Below, one piece after another: positions 27,923-38,700 of a stretch of 64,000 nucleotides of DNA. The position numbers and the translations under genes were made by a program. Position 1 is the first letter of the stretch, and the number at the start of each line of letters is the position of its first letter. Below the pieces are notes generated by a model, which was not told where the DNA came from, did not search any database, and saw only the letters and a program-made list of their open reading frames with translations. Source of the DNA: Bacteroides sp. 224 (GTDB taxonomy: Bacteria; Bacteroidota; Bacteroidia; Bacteroidales; Bacteroidaceae). The stretch lies in NCBI RefSeq assembly GCF_010500995.1, contig NZ_QVMK01000016.1:38425-102424 (forward strand), written 5' to 3'.

Positions 27923-28102
27923 ATGTTTCCTGCTATCACTGAAATTATATTAATCACAATATTCATCATAGGTCTTATAATCATTCTGAAAGAAAAATCT
28001 CTTTCCCGATTATCTAAAGTGCTATGGATTATTTTCCTGCTTATATTCAATCTTATAGCCTTGATTGCCTTTATTGTTTGGATAAAATCAGGAAGAAAAT
28101 AA
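27923..28102 (+). CDS. small membrane protein, PLDc_N-like
   Basis: The 59-residue protein (ATG at 27923; another ATG two codons upstream) has two hydrophobic segments (PAITEIILITIFIIGLI and KVLWIIFLLIFNLIALIAF) and ends WIKSGRK. Size and the second-segment pattern recall the phospholipase-D N-terminal membrane anchor family (PLDc_N), found alone as small bacterial proteins of unknown function. The match is weak. Confidence 0.55.
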   Translation: MFPAITEIILITIFIIGLIIILKEKSLSRLSKVLWIIFLLIFNLIALIAFIVWIKSGRK

Positions 28103-28134
28103 AAGAATATTCTAACACTTTTCATTCAAAATTA

Positions 28135-28169
28135 ATAGATAATCTCTTATTTTATTAGAGATTATCTAT
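28135..28169. promoter_or_regulatory. hairpin before the ligase/TPR gene
   Basis: ATAGATAATCTCT (28135-28147) and AGAGATTATCTAT (28157-28169) form a perfect 13-bp stem with a 9-base loop, 17 bases before the ATG at 28187. No T run follows, so it is more likely a translation or operator element than a terminator. Confidence 0.6.
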
Positions 28170-28186
28170 TACTAAGAAGAATTAAT

Positions 28187-29809
28187 ATGCTTGACAAGCT
28201 TATAAAGTACTCCTTATTAGGACTAATTTGCATGGGTGCAATGTTTTTTAGTTCCTTCCATTTTGTCGATTCTCAAATTGTTCCTAAATGGATCATTACT
28301 ATTGCCGGAATAATTTTATTAAGTATCTATCTGATTATTATTATTTCTGTTAATCCAGTTATTACACATAAAATACCTCAAAGACACATTTTACGATTAA
28401 TCAGCATAACTATTTTATTTCAGTCCCTATATGGTATACTCCAGTACTTTAATATCTGTGCCCCAACAAATGCTTTCCCAGTAATGGGCAGTTTTGATAA
28501 TCCGGCAGGCTTTGCAGCATCTTTATGCGCTGGCTTGCCATTTTGCATATTAGGTATCATAGAGGCAAAAGGGAAGATGAGATGGGTTCTTGGGTTCATC
28601 CCATTGTTGACAACTATCGCTGTTCTATTATCAGAGTCCCGTTCCGGCATATTTTCTACTCTGATATTATTTATTTGTTTGGGTATAAGATACTTGAGAA
28701 TCTCCGATAAAATAAAGTGGGTAACTTTTCCAATTATTCTCATAATAGCCATTACAAGTCTTTATTATTTGAAAAAAGACTCTGCCCTGGGTCGCCTCCT
28801 TGTTTGGGAGTGTTCAATATCTATGTTAAAATCAAATTTGTTAACTGGATATGGTACAGGTGGATTTGAAGCTAATTATATGGATTATCAGGCTAACTAT
28901 TTTAAGAATAACCCTCAAAGTTCATATACTATGTTAGCTGATAATATTCAATATCCCTTTTGTGAATACTTACGTATTTTGGTAGATTATGGCTTAATAG
29001 GGCTCTTGTTATTAGGAGGCTGGATTGCTTATCTTGTTTTTTGTTTTTATAAATACCCATCTAAGAATGGCGTGTTTGCTTTGCTTTGTTGGATTACTAT
29101 TGGTTCTTTTTCTCTTTTTTCTTATCCATTGATGTATCCGTTTGTATGGCTAGTGCTTTTTTATAGTACATTCATTCTGGTTAAAAACCACGTTTATCTA
29201 ATTACTAAAAAGATTCCGGTTAAATGGCTAAAAATTGGAGCATTGCTTTCTTTGTTTTTTCTATCTCTATCCGGAATAAAATTGTACGAAAGGGTAAAAG
29301 CAGAGATTGAATGGGCACATTTGGCAAAATTCTCTTATTCGGAAGATAAGAAATATGTCTTATCACAATATAATAAAATAGAAAAAGAATTGGGCAAAGA
29401 TCGTTATTTCCTTTATAATTATGCAGCGGAACTTTATCAAGCCGGGTTGTATGGAGAAAGTCTCGTAACAGCGGAAAAGTGCCGCACATTATGGGCGGAT
29501 TACGATTTGGAAATATTATTAGGACAAATTAAAGAGGAGTTAAATCAAAACGAAAAAGCAGTAAATCATTATCGTACTGCTTCTTATATGTGTCCTAACC
29601 GATTCATGCCTTTATATCACATAGTTTTAGTTTTAAATAAACTTGAAAAGAATGAGGAAGCTCAAAGAGTAGCAAAAATAATTATGGATAAACCCATAAA
29701 GATACCTTCATCAACTATCGATCAAATAAAAAAAGAAATGAATCAACTTCTTATTCAATCTCAATCTCGTAAGCCTTCTTCTCCCTTCTTAATGGATAAT
29801 TTCCTCTGA
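28187..29809 (+). CDS. O-antigen ligase-like membrane protein with C-terminal TPRs (copy 1)
   Basis: The 540-residue protein has about ten membrane segments (to residue about 370) and then TPR-like helices (YNYAAELYQAGLYGESLVTA, LGQIKEELNQNEKAVNHYR). The Wzy/WaaL-type features are MGSFDNPAGFAA, SESRSGIFS and LTGYGTGGFEANYMDYQ. Classical members join O-antigen to lipid A; the TPR-tailed form in Bacteroidales commonly lies beside NVEALA-type peptide genes and its substrate is unknown. The last 59 bases overlap the end of pdxB on the other strand, giving a C-terminus (SQSRKPSSPFLMDNFL) not shared with the paralogs at 47003 and 61394. Confidence 0.85.
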   Translation: MLDKLIKYSLLGLICMGAMFFSSFHFVDSQIVPKWIITIAGIILLSIYLIIIISVNPVITHKIPQRHILRLISITILFQSLYGILQYFNICAPTNAFPVMGSFDNPAGFAASLCAGLPFCILGIIEAKGKMRWVLGFIPLLTTIAVLLSESRSGIFSTLILFICLGIRYLRISDKIKWVTFPIILIIAITSLYYLKKDSALGRLLVWECSISMLKSNLLTGYGTGGFEANYMDYQANYFKNNPQSSYTMLADNIQYPFCEYLRILVDYGLIGLLLLGGWIAYLVFCFYKYPSKNGVFALLCWITIGSFSLFSYPLMYPFVWLVLFYSTFILVKNHVYLITKKIPVKWLKIGALLSLFFLSLSGIKLYERVKAEIEWAHLAKFSYSEDKKYVLSQYNKIEKELGKDRYFLYNYAAELYQAGLYGESLVTAEKCRTLWADYDLEILLGQIKEELNQNEKAVNHYRTASYMCPNRFMPLYHIVLVLNKLEKNEEAQRVAKIIMDKPIKIPSSTIDQIKKEMNQLLIQSQSRKPSSPFLMDNFL

Positions 29810-30794
29810 AATACTCAAAAAGCTGTGGTTCGGTCTTTAGCCTTTCGCTGTCTTGTCGGGGATCATAGATATGCAATAAAGCTTCGGCTTCGGTAGTTGC
29901 TTTTATTACAGTCTCTTCGGGGGCAGGGGGATTGATTTTATACTCAAACGGTTTATCAAAGTGTGCACACAAGGCTTTTAATGCCATTCGGGTGGCATTT
30001 GCTTTTCCATCTGCCGAGTAGCCGGCAATGTGGGGGGTGCCAATCCAGCATTTTTCGAGTAGTTCCGGGTTAATGTCGGGTTCATTCTCCCATACATCTA
30101 TTACGGTTTGAGATACTTGTCTATTGTCTATGGCTGCCAGCAAAGCCTCTGTGTCGATCACTTCACCACGCGAAGTGTTTATCAAAACAGGGGTGCGGGT
30201 TAAAGAATCGAAGAAAGCTTGATCTGCCAAATGCAGTGTTTTATAGCTTCCCTCTTTATTTAAAGGTACATGGAAGGTGATGATGTTACATTCGGACGCA
30301 ATCTCTTTTAGGGTAGAAAAGTAGCTTTTACCTTCTGCATCTTCGCGTGGTAAATCATTTAGTAATACCCGCATGCCATACTTTCGGGCTACAGTTTCCA
30401 CTTTACTACCAACACTACCTACCCCAATAATTCCGATGGTACATTTCTGCAGCTTAAGTCCACGCTCCTGTTCGAGCAGAAGAAACACCGATTCTATATA
30501 TTGCCCTACTGAGGCTGCATTGCTGCCGGGAGCATTAATCCACTCAATACCCGCGGCTTTGCAATATTCGGTGTCTATATGATCATAACCAATAGTGGCT
30601 GTAGCAATAAACTGCACTTTGCTTCCTTCCAGTAAGTGTTGGTTGCATTGGGTGCGGGTTCGTACAATAAGCGCATCGGCATCCTTCACCAACTCCGGGG
30701 TAAATTCGCTGCCAACAGCATAAATTACCTCATCGGCTATTGCTTCTATAGCCTCTTTTATATATGGAATTTTATTATCTACAACTACTTTCAT
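29751..30794 (-). CDS. pdxB: 4-phosphoerythronate dehydrogenase
   Basis: The 347-residue enzyme is a D-2-hydroxyacid dehydrogenase: KVVVDNKIPYI at the start, NAPGSNAASVGQYIESV, the NAD motif GIIGVGSVGSKVETVA, NTSRGEVIDTEALL, and the catalytic Glu/His in WENEPDINPEL and TPHIAGYSADGK. Together with its C-terminal PdxB domain this fits oxidation of 4-phosphoerythronate in the DXP-dependent pyridoxal phosphate pathway. It is monocistronic, with a -7 box at 30820-30827 on the minus strand, and its 3' end overlaps the ligase/TPR gene. Confidence 0.95.
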   Translation of the reverse strand: MKVVVDNKIPYIKEAIEAIADEVIYAVGSEFTPELVKDADALIVRTRTQCNQHLLEGSKVQFIATATIGYDHIDTEYCKAAGIEWINAPGSNAASVGQYIESVFLLLEQERGLKLQKCTIGIIGVGSVGSKVETVARKYGMRVLLNDLPREDAEGKSYFSTLKEIASECNIITFHVPLNKEGSYKTLHLADQAFFDSLTRTPVLINTSRGEVIDTEALLAAIDNRQVSQTVIDVWENEPDINPELLEKCWIGTPHIAGYSADGKANATRMALKALCAHFDKPFEYKINPPAPEETVIKATTEAEALLHIYDPRQDSERLKTEPQLFEYFRGNYPLRREKKAYEIEIE

Positions 30795-30819
30795 TGGTAT
30801 AGTATATTAATATTGAGGG

Positions 30820-30827
30820 CAAATATA
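30820..30827 (-). promoter_or_regulatory. -7 box of pdxB
   Basis: On the minus strand the bases read TATATTTG, 25 bases before the ATG at 30794. Confidence 0.55.
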
Positions 30828-30849
30828 AAGAAAAATATTTCAAATTTCC

Positions 30850-31410
30850 CTACAACTTCTTCATCATATTATACACTGATCCTGCCCAGTAATTACGCAG
30901 TCCGAAGCCTCTTGCTACTCCCCGGGCATCTATAATCTCCAATACATCGCGTGTAGCAAGATCGAAATATACCACTTTGTAATGTCCGCGATTGCTGGCT
31001 TTGTTCAATACTTCTGCTATGAATACCAAGCCTGTACCGGTGGTTTTCTCAATAGGTAGCTTTTTTATTTCTTGTTCTATCTGGTCATCGGTAAGTACAT
31101 ACCCGCCATAACCATTCTGTATCAAATCAGATACATCCATTTTATCATTAAGCTTTTCTACAGGATCAAGATCCATTCCTATTATATCCACTCTAAGGAA
31201 CTTGCAAACATCGTACTTTTTAGGCTCCGAAAGAAACAGGCGGTTGATACCATGAAAAGCCTGAATAAACTGTCCGGGTGTTTCGTCTGCACCATACACT
31301 TTGGTCATGGAGAAATCAATACCATAAAAGGTTACGTCTTGGATTTTGTTGTTTTGTCCGTAGCTGACCATACTTACAGCTACAAAGAACAGCAGAATTA
31401 ATTTTCTCAT
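30850..31410 (-). CDS. uncharacterised secreted protein
   Basis: The 186-residue product has a signal peptide (MRKLILLFFVAVSMVSYGQ). The mature part is mixed alpha/beta with VTFYGIDFSMTKVYG near the start and KVVYFDLATRDVLEIIDARG near the end; I do not recognise the family by name, though such small proteins are common in Bacteroidales. It has its own promoter box (31451-31458, minus) and follows the PaaK-like gene by 65 bases. Function unknown. Confidence 0.75.
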   Translation of the reverse strand: MRKLILLFFVAVSMVSYGQNNKIQDVTFYGIDFSMTKVYGADETPGQFIQAFHGINRLFLSEPKKYDVCKFLRVDIIGMDLDPVEKLNDKMDVSDLIQNGYGGYVLTDDQIEQEIKKLPIEKTTGTGLVFIAEVLNKASNRGHYKVVYFDLATRDVLEIIDARGVARGFGLRNYWAGSVYNMMKKL

Positions 31411-31450
31411 AAGTCTAAGTCTGTTTAGTTTAATAAAATAATAGTTATAG

Positions 31451-31458
31451 CAAAGTTA
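31451..31458 (-). promoter_or_regulatory. -7 box of the 186-residue secreted protein gene
   Basis: On the minus strand the bases read TAACTTTG, 40 bases before the ATG at 31410. Confidence 0.5.
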
Positions 31459-31475
31459 ATTTTTAAAGTGATATT

Positions 31476-32771
31476 TCATCTTAAATCGATAAACTTTATC
31501 GTCTTTCTGCTCATTGGCGGCATTTGTATCTTACTGATATATTCCGGAGATTCGAAGGCTATGCCCGGTGCTACACGTACTTTAGAGCGGAATAAATCTT
31601 TGATGTCTTTGGCAAAAGCTTCGGTTTTATCTTCACTTCCTACGCGAATGAGTATTTCGTCGGTACCTAAGTCGTTGGTGTAGACTTCTACCACATAGTT
31701 GATAACACGTGGCATACTATCTAAGATATCGAAGAGAGCGGGCGGATACAAGGTAGTTCCTTTGTATTTAATCATCTGTCCTTTGCGCCCCAAAACAGGG
31801 CTTAAACGCATGGTGTTGCGTCCACAAGCACAGGGCTCTGTATGGTGATAACAGATATCTCCGGTTTTGAAGCGTAATAAAGGCATGCCTTTTACTCCTA
31901 AAGTGGTGATGGTAACCTCTCCCGGTTCGCCTGCTGCTACAGGTTTGTTTTTATCATCCAGAAACTCCACAATAATTAATTCGGGCTGTAGATGTCCTCC
32001 GCACAATTCACTACACTCGGTAAATGAAGACTGCATCTCTGTGGAGGCATACGTAGAATGAAGTTGCAGCTCCGGCCACTTCTCCTGTATTCTTTTTCCC
32101 AGTGTATTCAAGCTGAAATCGGAATTTCGTAAGGATTCACCAATACAAACGCACCTTTTCAACGAACAACTATGAGGATTGATATTGTTTTTTTCTGCAA
32201 ATTCAATCAGCTTAATAAGAAAAGAAGGTACCACCATACCACAGGTAGGATGAACACGATTAATAGTATCCCATTGCAGTTCGGGTATTCCGTTTCCTAC
32301 ACGAACAATGCCCATACCCAACTCGCGTGCACCTAAATAATAGGCAAGTCCGGCCATAAAACGGCGGTCGATGGTAGTCATTAACTGAAGAATATCCTTC
32401 TTTGTGCAACCTGCTGTGGTGAATGATAATAGCTCGTTGTAAGATAGGCGATTTAAGTCTTCATCGGTCAGTGCAAAGGTTACAGGGTTGCCTAAGGTAC
32501 CCGATGTGGTTACATAATCAATAATATCTTCTTTGTTTACGCAAATAAAATCTTCATTATGAAGTTGAAGATCGGTTTTGGTAGTAACAGGAAGGTTGCA
32601 TAAATTTTCAATGGTCTTTATTTGAGAGATTTCAATGCCATGTTCAATAAACAATCTCCGATAAAATGGAGAGTTTTGTTGAAGGTAGGTCAATTGCTCT
32701 ATAAGTCTTTCTTCCTGAAAGGCTTTAATTTCCGCAGGGGATTGGAATTGTATGTTGGGGTTCTTTTCCAT
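31476..32771 (-). CDS. phenylacetate-CoA ligase-like (PaaK-type) adenylating enzyme
   Basis: The 431-residue protein has the adenylate-forming P-loop TTSGTLGNPVTF (residues about 88-99), STYASTEMQSSF, RFKTGDICYHHTEPCACGR and GRKGQMIKYKGTTLYPPAL, as in PaaK. Such enzymes activate aromatic or other acids as acyl-AMP and transfer them to CoA or a carrier. It is the last gene of a four-gene leftward operon (7 bases after the C45 gene). The neighbours point to activation of an acyl or aryl group in lipid or pigment assembly rather than phenylacetate breakdown; this is inference. Confidence 0.85.
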   Translation of the reverse strand: MEKNPNIQFQSPAEIKAFQEERLIEQLTYLQQNSPFYRRLFIEHGIEISQIKTIENLCNLPVTTKTDLQLHNEDFICVNKEDIIDYVTTSGTLGNPVTFALTDEDLNRLSYNELLSFTTAGCTKKDILQLMTTIDRRFMAGLAYYLGARELGMGIVRVGNGIPELQWDTINRVHPTCGMVVPSFLIKLIEFAEKNNINPHSCSLKRCVCIGESLRNSDFSLNTLGKRIQEKWPELQLHSTYASTEMQSSFTECSELCGGHLQPELIIVEFLDDKNKPVAAGEPGEVTITTLGVKGMPLLRFKTGDICYHHTEPCACGRNTMRLSPVLGRKGQMIKYKGTTLYPPALFDILDSMPRVINYVVEVYTNDLGTDEILIRVGSEDKTEAFAKDIKDLFRSKVRVAPGIAFESPEYISKIQMPPMSRKTIKFIDLR

Positions 32772-32778
32772 ATAAGTA

Positions 32779-34236
32779 TTATTTGGTTTGCTTCTTTTCT
32801 TCCCTCTCTTTCACCATTTGTTTAAAGGCTTCTTCCTGCATAAAAGGATCTTCTGTAATGGTTAACTCTTCGGAATAGATTTCTTTATCAAACGAAAGAC
32901 TATCAGCAAAGATTTTGTTTAAATCATAAGCCACATACTTCCCACTTTGCCAGGGAGATGTGGAAACCCACATAATGCGTTGTTCAGGTTTAAAGATGAC
33001 AGAATGATGAGCAATAAACTGGTTGATTGCCATTTCATTGGGAATACCTATATCCGCATCTTTGAGCCCTTTATGATCCCGAAGAATAGAAGCGGCTTTG
33101 GTGTAATCAATCGGATTATTCCTATTGAGCAGTTCCGCTAATCTGGCAAAACGATAGGGACTGTCTGAGGTTTCTATGTTCTCAAGATGTCTTTTATCCT
33201 CATTAAAAATATCGGATTGATAATGATTGGTGCAGATTAATTGAGTATCTCCGTTTCCTGTAAAAAGGGCTATTTTATCGGGAGATTTCTCTATAATGGC
33301 AGCTTTCCCGTCTTTGGCAGAGCCAACCAGAATTGATTCTGCTACAAATGTTTTTCTTTGAGAGGCAATGGCATAAGCCTCTTCTATATTCGTAGCATAT
33401 TGAAGAATCTCTCGTGTTAAAACAGAAATGGGGGTAGCTGATGAAGTAGGCATAGCCGATTTCGCTGCATTAATCGTAACAGTAAGACCATATTCGTTCA
33501 TTCCGGATAACACTCCTGTCATGCCGGGCCAACTGACAGATACAAATTTATAACCCGAAGAAGGATTATAGAAAGCGACTTGCTTGTTATGGGCAAAGTT
33601 ATCTCCTACATAAAAGTCGAAATTACGGCCGATGATTAATGAAGAATCCGCAGAATGTTCTCCCCAGGAAGCGAAGGAACTGCAACCCACCAACATATAG
33701 TCTTGCATGGCATGACCTAAATCGTGAGCAGCATGATAATTCAATTGTCGCTCGTAAGGAGTTCCTATAAAGTCATATTCATGGGTACAGGATAATGAAA
33801 TACCATAGATTTCATTGCGATATTCTTCAATTACATTCTCTCCGAGGTTCCTGTTGAAGATGGCTATAAAGAATCGAAGGAATTTGAGGTAATTATCTGA
33901 TGGAATAAGCTCTCTGATTTGATCGACAAATACTTTCTCCTGATAATACAGTAAATCTTCGGAAAGGTGTCCGATAGCCTCTCCCCGCTCAAACGCATCT
34001 CCTTCTACATAAAGTTCCCAGAGACCACTCTCGCTTTGCCGTAGTTTATTGGGACCGTATTGCCTGAATCCTTCCTTATTGGCTAATTCATAAGCGTGGG
34101 CTTCCATTAAATTCGGGGTCAACATATCTGCCGACTTGTACAAATACCAAAGAGTACCTGCCCCTAACAGCAGCAAAGCTAAGAAAGCAATGCCTGTGTA
34201 TTTTACTATTTTAAATATGATTTTACGCATTTCCAA
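32779..34236 (-). CDS. C45-family autoproteolytic acyltransferase/hydrolase
   Basis: The 485-residue protein has an N-terminal membrane anchor (about 9-31). The Ntn-hydrolase features are HDLGHAMQDYMLVGCSSFAS with the candidate nucleophile Cys185, IIGRNFDFYVGDNF and GLTVTINAAKS. C45 enzymes (acyl-CoA:6-aminopenicillanate acyltransferase type) self-cleave before that Cys and then transfer or hydrolyse acyl groups. Its start overlaps the stop of the CrtI-like gene by 14 bases, a sign of translational coupling. Anchored outside the inner membrane, it may acylate or deacylate the product of this operon. Confidence 0.83.
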   Translation of the reverse strand: MEMRKIIFKIVKYTGIAFLALLLLGAGTLWYLYKSADMLTPNLMEAHAYELANKEGFRQYGPNKLRQSESGLWELYVEGDAFERGEAIGHLSEDLLYYQEKVFVDQIRELIPSDNYLKFLRFFIAIFNRNLGENVIEEYRNEIYGISLSCTHEYDFIGTPYERQLNYHAAHDLGHAMQDYMLVGCSSFASWGEHSADSSLIIGRNFDFYVGDNFAHNKQVAFYNPSSGYKFVSVSWPGMTGVLSGMNEYGLTVTINAAKSAMPTSSATPISVLTREILQYATNIEEAYAIASQRKTFVAESILVGSAKDGKAAIIEKSPDKIALFTGNGDTQLICTNHYQSDIFNEDKRHLENIETSDSPYRFARLAELLNRNNPIDYTKAASILRDHKGLKDADIGIPNEMAINQFIAHHSVIFKPEQRIMWVSTSPWQSGKYVAYDLNKIFADSLSFDKEIYSEELTITEDPFMQEEAFKQMVKEREEKKQTK

Positions 34237-35713
34237 CCTTTTTAGCTAAATATTCTTCACCTAACAAACATGCACACGTAATCATGGAGGTAAGCGTTAC
34301 TCCCAATGCTCCATGTACATTTAGATTCTGCCCTGTTAGCAGTAAATTCTTTAATTTCGTCTTTGCAGAGATAAAGCCGACTTGCGGACATTTATAGTTC
34401 TTAATAATTCCATAAGCTGATCCGTTGACAGTAGCCGTATAATCCCGGTAACTTAAAGGGGTGGTGGTATAAATGGATTCCACCTCTCCATCCAATGCAA
34501 AGCCTTGCTTTTCGATAAAATCGAATAATGCATCCGTTTTTGCCTTTTTAAACTGTCTGTATGCCTCCCCTCTGTTCTCAGGGGTGGTATGTTCCCATTC
34601 TCTTAACTCATCTATATGCATGGGGGTTAGGATACTCACTACCTCCGCGAAACGCCTGTTCATTTCGGGGGATTGCATAGAGATCAGGCAACTGTTCACT
34701 TGCCCCAGGTGGTTCTGTTTATCATACCATACATCCTGAGTACCGTGCAGATAGGTATTCCTGTTTTGGTATAAGCAACTGTCTTTTTTCATTAAAAGAT
34801 AAGCTGTAAACACACCATAAGTATTCTCAAGAGAGTTAATACGAGAAAGATAGGCGTTCCGTATGCTTCGGGTTTTATCTGTTAGTTCAAAGGTTCGTTT
34901 GGGATGAACATTCGATATTACATAGTCTGCCTCTATAATCTCTTCATGATTGATTTCAACGCCTGTAACTTGTTCATTTTCCACTATGATGCGGGTCACT
35001 TCACTGTTATTTCTTACGGTTCCACCGTTGGAACGGATCACATTAATCAGTTCAAGGCTCACTTGCATACTCCCTCCCACAAAACGATAAGCACCTTCTA
35101 TATAGGAGTTATTAATCATGCCGTGATGATAAAAGGTGGAGGCATCCCTTACCCCTCCGTAGAGCAAAGCAGACCCTGCCAATACTTCCTGCAAATCGGG
35201 GTTGGAGGTAATATCGGATAGTACTTGGGCAGCAGACATTCCAAAGAACTTCATGCCCTCCTTCGATATAATACCTTGTTTCAGGTTGTCGACAGTGATG
35301 AGGCTTCCTACTTCTTTCAACAGGGAAACATACCTTTGAAGGTTTTCCCGCTCCTTGGGGAAAGACCGACAGAGTGTTTCGACAAACGGTTCATATCCCA
35401 TCGCATAGTCGTAAGCCTTTTGTTTATAGTAGATGCGATCGAAACCTTCGGCATCCAGCCGGCAGAGCTTCAGCTTATCCATAATGCCAAAGTTGCGGAA
35501 ATATTGATGGAGAATTTGTCCTTCATCCAAACTACCGATGTAATGAATGCCTGTATCCAGCAATCGCCCTTTGCGGGTGTATGTCTGGAAACATCCTCCG
35601 AAAAGTCCGTTCTTCTCAAGCACACAAACATTATAGCCTTCCTTGCTTAAGATGGCTCCGCATTCCAGACCGCCCAAGCCGCTTCCTATGATTATGATGT
35701 CGTATTTACTCAT
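34223..35713 (-). CDS. CrtI/CrtISO-type FAD-dependent oxidoreductase
   Basis: The 496-residue protein begins with the FAD motif IIIGSGLGGLECGAILSKEG and VCVLEKNGLFGGCFQTY, and ends with LTGQNLNVHGALGVTLTSM, as in phytoene desaturase and carotenoid isomerase relatives. No carotenoid synthase is nearby; in Bacteroidota such genes also occur in flexirubin/aryl-polyene clusters as saturases or isomerases of polyene chains. It is second in the operon, 4 bases after the MMPL fusion gene. Confidence 0.85.
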   Translation of the reverse strand: MSKYDIIIIGSGLGGLECGAILSKEGYNVCVLEKNGLFGGCFQTYTRKGRLLDTGIHYIGSLDEGQILHQYFRNFGIMDKLKLCRLDAEGFDRIYYKQKAYDYAMGYEPFVETLCRSFPKERENLQRYVSLLKEVGSLITVDNLKQGIISKEGMKFFGMSAAQVLSDITSNPDLQEVLAGSALLYGGVRDASTFYHHGMINNSYIEGAYRFVGGSMQVSLELINVIRSNGGTVRNNSEVTRIIVENEQVTGVEINHEEIIEADYVISNVHPKRTFELTDKTRSIRNAYLSRINSLENTYGVFTAYLLMKKDSCLYQNRNTYLHGTQDVWYDKQNHLGQVNSCLISMQSPEMNRRFAEVVSILTPMHIDELREWEHTTPENRGEAYRQFKKAKTDALFDFIEKQGFALDGEVESIYTTTPLSYRDYTATVNGSAYGIIKNYKCPQVGFISAKTKLKNLLLTGQNLNVHGALGVTLTSMITCACLLGEEYLAKKVGNA

Positions 35714-35717
35714 TGTA

Positions 35718-38700
35718 TCAACCCTTTCTGAATAGGTAAATGGTGTTTGAGGTATATTTGTCGTTCTTCATAATCTCCAGCTTCATATTGCATTCATTTG
35801 CGATCTTATGCATTTGCTCTTGTGAGGTAAAGCATAGTTTCTCTTTGGTTTTGTTAAAACCTAAGATGCGGGTAGATAACAATTCGGTAAAGCGGGTCAG
35901 TTTATGCTTCTTTTCATCGGAAGAATTGCCGTCTCGTACAATAATCAGCCCGTCGGGAAGCAATAACTGTATGCACTTCTTTAGTAATGCAGATTGATCT
36001 TCATCGCTCATATAATGCAGCATATCACTCAATATAAAGACATTGCTTGGCGGAAGGTCATATTCCAACGCATCTGCATAAACAAATTGGGTCTGTTCTC
36101 TTTTAAGCCAACCGTGATGGGCTACCGCAATTTTTTCTTCATCATAGTCAATGCCTAATAGCTGACGCTGCTTCGATAACATAGAAAGCATATAACAGAG
36201 TGAACCCAGTCCGCAACCTATATCCGTTATTTGTCCGTGAGTGGGGATAAGCTCGTTGAAAAGGCGATAATTCTTTTCCATACGTACTTTTATACGGATG
36301 TACCATTCTTCCACAGGGCCTTTATAAATGTAGTTTTGCACCAATGATTCATAAAAGAAAGGATTATCGGGGGTATCTTTTTGTGCGCAAAGTGTGGCAT
36401 ACCGCTCGCGCATAAATGCGGATATCTTCTTGGTACGTTCCTGATAGGTAGCACCCCAGGAAGCATCTTGCGGACTGATACGAGGCAATATCTCAGAAGC
36501 CATCATCCCCTTACGTAAGTTAAAAGGCTGGGCTTTGGAAGCCACGCGCCAATTACCATACAGCAACACAGGAATAATATCTAACTGAAGAACGTCTGCC
36601 AGGTAGAAGGCTCCTTTATGGAAGCGTTTCATTTGTCCGTTGAGGCTACGGGTTCCTTCGGGGAAAACGGCGATGGAATAGCCTTTATCTACCTTTTGTT
36701 TCAGGTAATCTACAGATAGTTCGTACCCGTCTCCCGCATAGTAAAAATCTACATAGCGAATAATAGCCCCAAACAAGGGAGATTTCCACACCCACTTCTT
36801 AGTTACCATAACTATTTTAGGAGCCAGTGAAAGGATCACCAGTATGTCGATAAACGATTGATGATTGGCTACAATAATACCCGGCTTTTTAAAAGTCTCA
36901 TTAGCCTGATTTATTCTTTCTTTCTTCACAAAGGTGCTTACGGCAAGAATAAACCGACAACTACGATGAATCATCAAGCTTATAATCTGCTTCTTTTTAG
37001 CCTTCTTTACAGGTACAATAATCAGGATCAGCATAGTTAGCCAAATACATACACACCCACCAAAAAACAACAGGAAAAACAAGGCAGTGCGAAGTAAACC
37101 TAACAATGTATAAGGAGGAAGCCCTTTAGCCGCAGGACGGGCAATAAAGAAATTAAAGAAAATAGGCTGTATGGTATAGGCCACCAAAACTACAGCGATC
37201 ATACCTAATATAGAAATGGAAGAGATGGTTTGTAAAGCCGGATGCTTAGCAAATACCAATACACCCATACCCACAATCATGGTAAAGGCAGAAAAGAAAA
37301 TGGCGGTTTTATGAGAAGCAAGCACTTTCTGTCCGGTCCGGTATTTACTTTGAAGGCCGTCCATAATAAAGATGCTGAAATCATCGCCAATACCAAATAT
37401 AAAGGTAGAAAGGATAATATTCACAATATTAAACTCAATACCGAAAAGCCCCATGATCCCTACAATAATGACCCAACTGATCAGCATGGGCAGAAAACTC
37501 ATGAGGGTAAGTTCTATTCTGCCGTAAGAAATCCATAAGGCAAAGAATACGATGAAAGAAGATATAAACAGAATCAGGTAAAAGTCATCGTTAACAGCAG
37601 ATACCCACTTATTGGTGAAGTAAGCGCGATCGAATATCACTACCTGAGATTCTTTATCAAAAGCTTTGTAAACGTCTTCTTTAATCGTATTATCAAGCCT
37701 TACCTGGGTAACGAGCATGGTCAAATCATCGGTTGAGGTTTGCCATTCCGAGAGTAGCCTATTACCCATTTCATCATTCTCTTTCTGATAATCGAGTAAG
37801 GTGAAAGAACTGTTCAGCCAGTTATAAAAGCCGTCGAAAGAGCTTCTTCGAAACCCGTAACGTTTGGCTTCTTCTTCAATCCTCTCTTGCAAAAGCGCCT
37901 TTTTATCGTTCGTCCAATAGTCGTTCCACTGTTGCAGTCTTTTCTCCTGCTCTCTTTGGGGAATAATAAATTGCCGGACGGAAGCATAATCAGTTACTTC
38001 TCCTTTAGATTTTAATACTTCCAGCTTCTTATTTGTTTCTGCATAAGAAGAGGCAGCCTCTTCCATATTTGCTCCGGTGCTTATAAAGAGAATCGTTTTA
38101 CCGTGTTCATCGAAAAAGGTATTCAGCTTATTTTCGGCTTGTTTTAAATGCTTGGGTTCGTAGCTTAGTACCTGCATGTTTTCGTTGAAACCGACCTTTT
38201 GCGAAGTAAACAGGCAAATCAGGGTGATAATAAGCAGGCTACCCACCAGCCATTTGTTTTTCTCAAATGAATAGGCATTGAGGCGTTCAATCCAATTTAA
38301 TACTTTTCCTTGCTTGATATGGGCTTGCCCTTTCAGGAAGTGTGGCAGATAGATGAGGCAGAATAAGGTAGTTCCCACCAATGCCAGCGAAGCAAACAAG
38401 CCGAAGTCTCTCAGCAGATTGGAACTGGTAAAAAGCAAGCCGACAAATGCGCCAATGGTAGTAAAGCTGCCCACAGTCAGTGGATAAGCGATTTCTTTAA
38501 TCAATTGTTTAACAGAGTGTACATGGTTTTGATGAGCCAGCATGTGAATGGAATAGCTCAAAGCAATACCGAATACAATAGACCCCGTCCCTACGGCAAT
38601 GGCAGATATCGTTCCTTTGATAAAGTAAATGAAGCATAACGCAAACAATCCTCCAAATAAAACGGGAGTAATGATAAGTGGTATGGCTCTTTTGCGTTTA

